Assembly (NCBI RefSeq): GCF_016765585.1
Contig: NZ_JAESWC010000007.1
Span: 1 to 64,000 of the forward strand
Length of the DNA stretch: 64,000 nt
Direction of reading: 5' to 3'
DNA from: Clostridium rhizosphaerae
GTDB lineage: Bacteria; Bacillota; Clostridia; Clostridiales; Clostridiaceae
The notes below the pieces were generated by a model. The model was not told the DNA's origin and made no database searches. It was given only the letters and a program-made list of their open reading frames with translations. The position numbers and the translations under genes were made by a program. How positions within the stretch are numbered: the stretch's first letter is position 1; every line of letters begins with the position of its first letter. Positions 62,639 to 64,000 of this stretch are shown one piece after another.

Positions 62639-64000
62639 CTATTTTATAAATGGAACAAATATCATTAGTGTCAAAAATGCATCCATAATAAAAGCTGGAG
62701 TAGCATTTTTTGCAATTACATTAGTCTCCATATCTTTAGTATACTTTTTGTAGCTGATTACACAGCAGAGTATACTTATCATAATTGCTAAAACCTCGCC
62801 AATTAGAGGAGTAAAATATGCTGGCAGAAAATAAGCGTATCTTTTTAGAGAAACAGAATAAATAAAGTATCCCTTTATAGCTAAGTAAAATAAATATACA
62901 GCTAAAAAAGTAATCTTTTTAAATTTATCTTTTAGCTTGTACTCTACTATGCATATCAAAGCTGCAAGGCAAATACTTGGAATAAGCCAAAGAGCTCCGT
63001 AAGGAAACATATATCCTATGACAAATAGAACTTCTTCAAAACTATCTTGGATGGCATATTTATATTCCTTTATTGTTCTTCCATTATTAGCATTTTTAAA
63101 ATCTTCATTTTTTGAAGTCATATATATATTTGATTTTCCATCTTCAAAATCACAGAATACCACTGCTTCTCCTGCTATATCAGAATAAAGAGAAAAGGCC
63201 CTAGTTCTTGATACAGGTATTGGATTTGATGCAGCTCCATTAATAATTGTATATTCACTTATATTAGAAAACACCTTTTTCTTTCCCATAGGTACTTGAT
63301 CACTTGTTAATATCTTCCCATGACCATCAGAATTATTTGCAACTACTTCTAATAATGTTTCTCTATATCCTTCTGAGTTTGTAAGTTCTTGAACCTCACC
63401 TTCTTTATCGCTGTCCAACTGGAACTTAAGTTCACTAATGCCGCCATTTAATCCCAAATACATATATGGGTTTAATATATAACCATATTTCCCATCTGAT
63501 ACAAGATTAGAGCCTATATAGGTCATTCTGTAGCTTCCCGGCATATGACCCGCTATTTGTGCCTTACTCACTTCTCCATTTTCAATATAAAAATATTTAT
63601 ACAAATCTGTACTTGTACAATAAGAAACCATATATTTGTTATTAATCTTTGTGCCTGAAATTCTCCTAGGAGTATCATCTTTAACTATTATCTTATTATT
63701 ATTTTTAATATCACTTATCTCCATCCTATCTCCAAAACTTATTAGCATTAGACTATCACCGATTTGAATTTTGTCATCTATATCATCTATTTCTTTTTTA
63801 TCCTTTATATTAAAATCTTTATCTAAAACTAGCTGATGCAAGTTTTTAATTTCACCTTTGTTTTCAATCCAGTTTAAATATATATTTTTTCCGTCTGTTA
63901 ATAAGCCAACGCTTTTAGGCTCCCCGCTTACGGCGTTAAAGCTTTGTTCTTCAAGTTTTTTCCCTAATCCGTTAACGGATAATATCTTTACCTTACTTCC
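62639..64000 (-). CDS. Membrane protein with repeat-rich N-terminal region, 5' end outside window
   Basis: The reading frame remains open to the right edge, so at least 453 residues are seen and the true start is beyond 64000; a TTG at 63841 is only an internal codon. The N-terminal part (to about the last 150 residues) looks like a beta-propeller (repeated short strands with KVSDGKYGYILN, LLTDGKNIYLNW), probably extracytoplasmic. The last 140 residues form four or five helices. No named family is recognised. Confidence 0.78.
   Translation of the reverse strand, partial: GSKVKILSVNGLGKKLEEQSFNAVSGEPKSVGLLTDGKNIYLNWIENKGEIKNLHQLVLDKDFNIKDKKEIDDIDDKIQIGDSLMLISFGDRMEISDIKNNNKIIVKDDTPRRISGTKINNKYMVSYCTSTDLYKYFYIENGEVSKAQIAGHMPGSYRMTYIGSNLVSDGKYGYILNPYMYLGLNGGISELKFQLDSDKEGEVQELTNSEGYRETLLEVVANNSDGHGKILTSDQVPMGKKKVFSNISEYTIINGAASNPIPVSRTRAFSLYSDIAGEAVVFCDFEDGKSNIYMTSKNEDFKNANNGRTIKEYKYAIQDSFEEVLFVIGYMFPYGALWLIPSICLAALICIVEYKLKDKFKKITFLAVYLFYLAIKGYFIYSVSLKRYAYFLPAYFTPLIGEVLAIMISILCCVISYKKYTKDMETNVIAKNATPAFIMDAFLTLMIFVPFIK

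Noticed and set aside
63841-64000. Start of the right-edge membrane protein at TTG 63841
   Set aside because: The same frame is open up to the window edge and reads as continuous protein (for example SVGLLTDGKNIYLNW), so the gene is partial rather than starting here.

Overview
The window looks like chromosomal DNA of a low-GC, strictly anaerobic Firmicute, most likely a Clostridium in the cluster I sense. The signs are very AT-rich intergenic DNA, strong AGGAGG ribosome sites, frequent TTG starts, and clostridial-type proteins: rubredoxin, a GlgC/GlgD pair, FtsX/ABC exporters with two-component systems, a 3D/G5 cell-wall protein, DegV and ClpE. About 51 protein genes are called. No tRNA, complete rRNA gene, CRISPR array, transposase or prophage is visible.

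Left end to 11 kb: the first 260 bases appear to be the promoter and leader region of an rRNA operon reading left off the window. Then come a sirtuin, a very large pseudokinase-ATPase-TPR-GAF-GGDEF signalling protein, a cysteine-desulfurase-like enzyme, a DsrE-like protein, an EamA exporter, rubredoxin and SurE. 11-20 kb: a complete glycogen operon, glgB-glgC-glgD-glgA-glgP, with a recognisable promoter and a possible attenuator in its leader. 20-34 kb: housekeeping and stress genes (PdaA-like deacetylase, S1 protein, CPBP protease, M29 aminopeptidase, RtcB, chemoreceptor, SpeD, ClpE, AsnA). 34-43 kb: a PadR-controlled module, an ABC exporter, an ECF S-component/TudS-like pair, a two-component system and a DegV protein. 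43-46.9 kb: a DEAD-box helicase, a UbiA prenyltransferase and a YabE-like protein that seems to start at ATT.

46.9-60 kb is dominated by export and sensing: an ATPase plus two ABC-2 permeases; a co-directional run of OmpR regulator, kinase, ABC ATPase, permease, NarL-type kinase and regulator; and a MacB/BceAB-like ATPase with an FtsX permease. This arrangement resembles clostridial antimicrobial-peptide or cell-envelope stress modules. 60.4-64 kb carries a minus-strand group of small envelope proteins (DUF6483-like, two or three lipoproteins, a YhfC protease) and a membrane protein cut by the right edge.

The most unusual content is non-coding. One family of roughly 70-90 bp elements has two hairpins whose stems change sequence between copies but stay complementary, invariant loops, and a tail that ends in AAAGGAGG. 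Complete copies sit directly in front of glgC, clpE and the 59.9 kb ABC ATPase, where the tail supplies the gene's own Shine-Dalgarno; one partial copy lies in the rRNA-leader-like region. They occur in tandem and nested arrays, and one supplies the last codons and stop codon of glgB. A second family (about 240 and 300 bp) forms long nested palindromes between genes at 20.9 and 50.3 kb and shares a loop motif with the first. No protein in the window obviously mobilises either.
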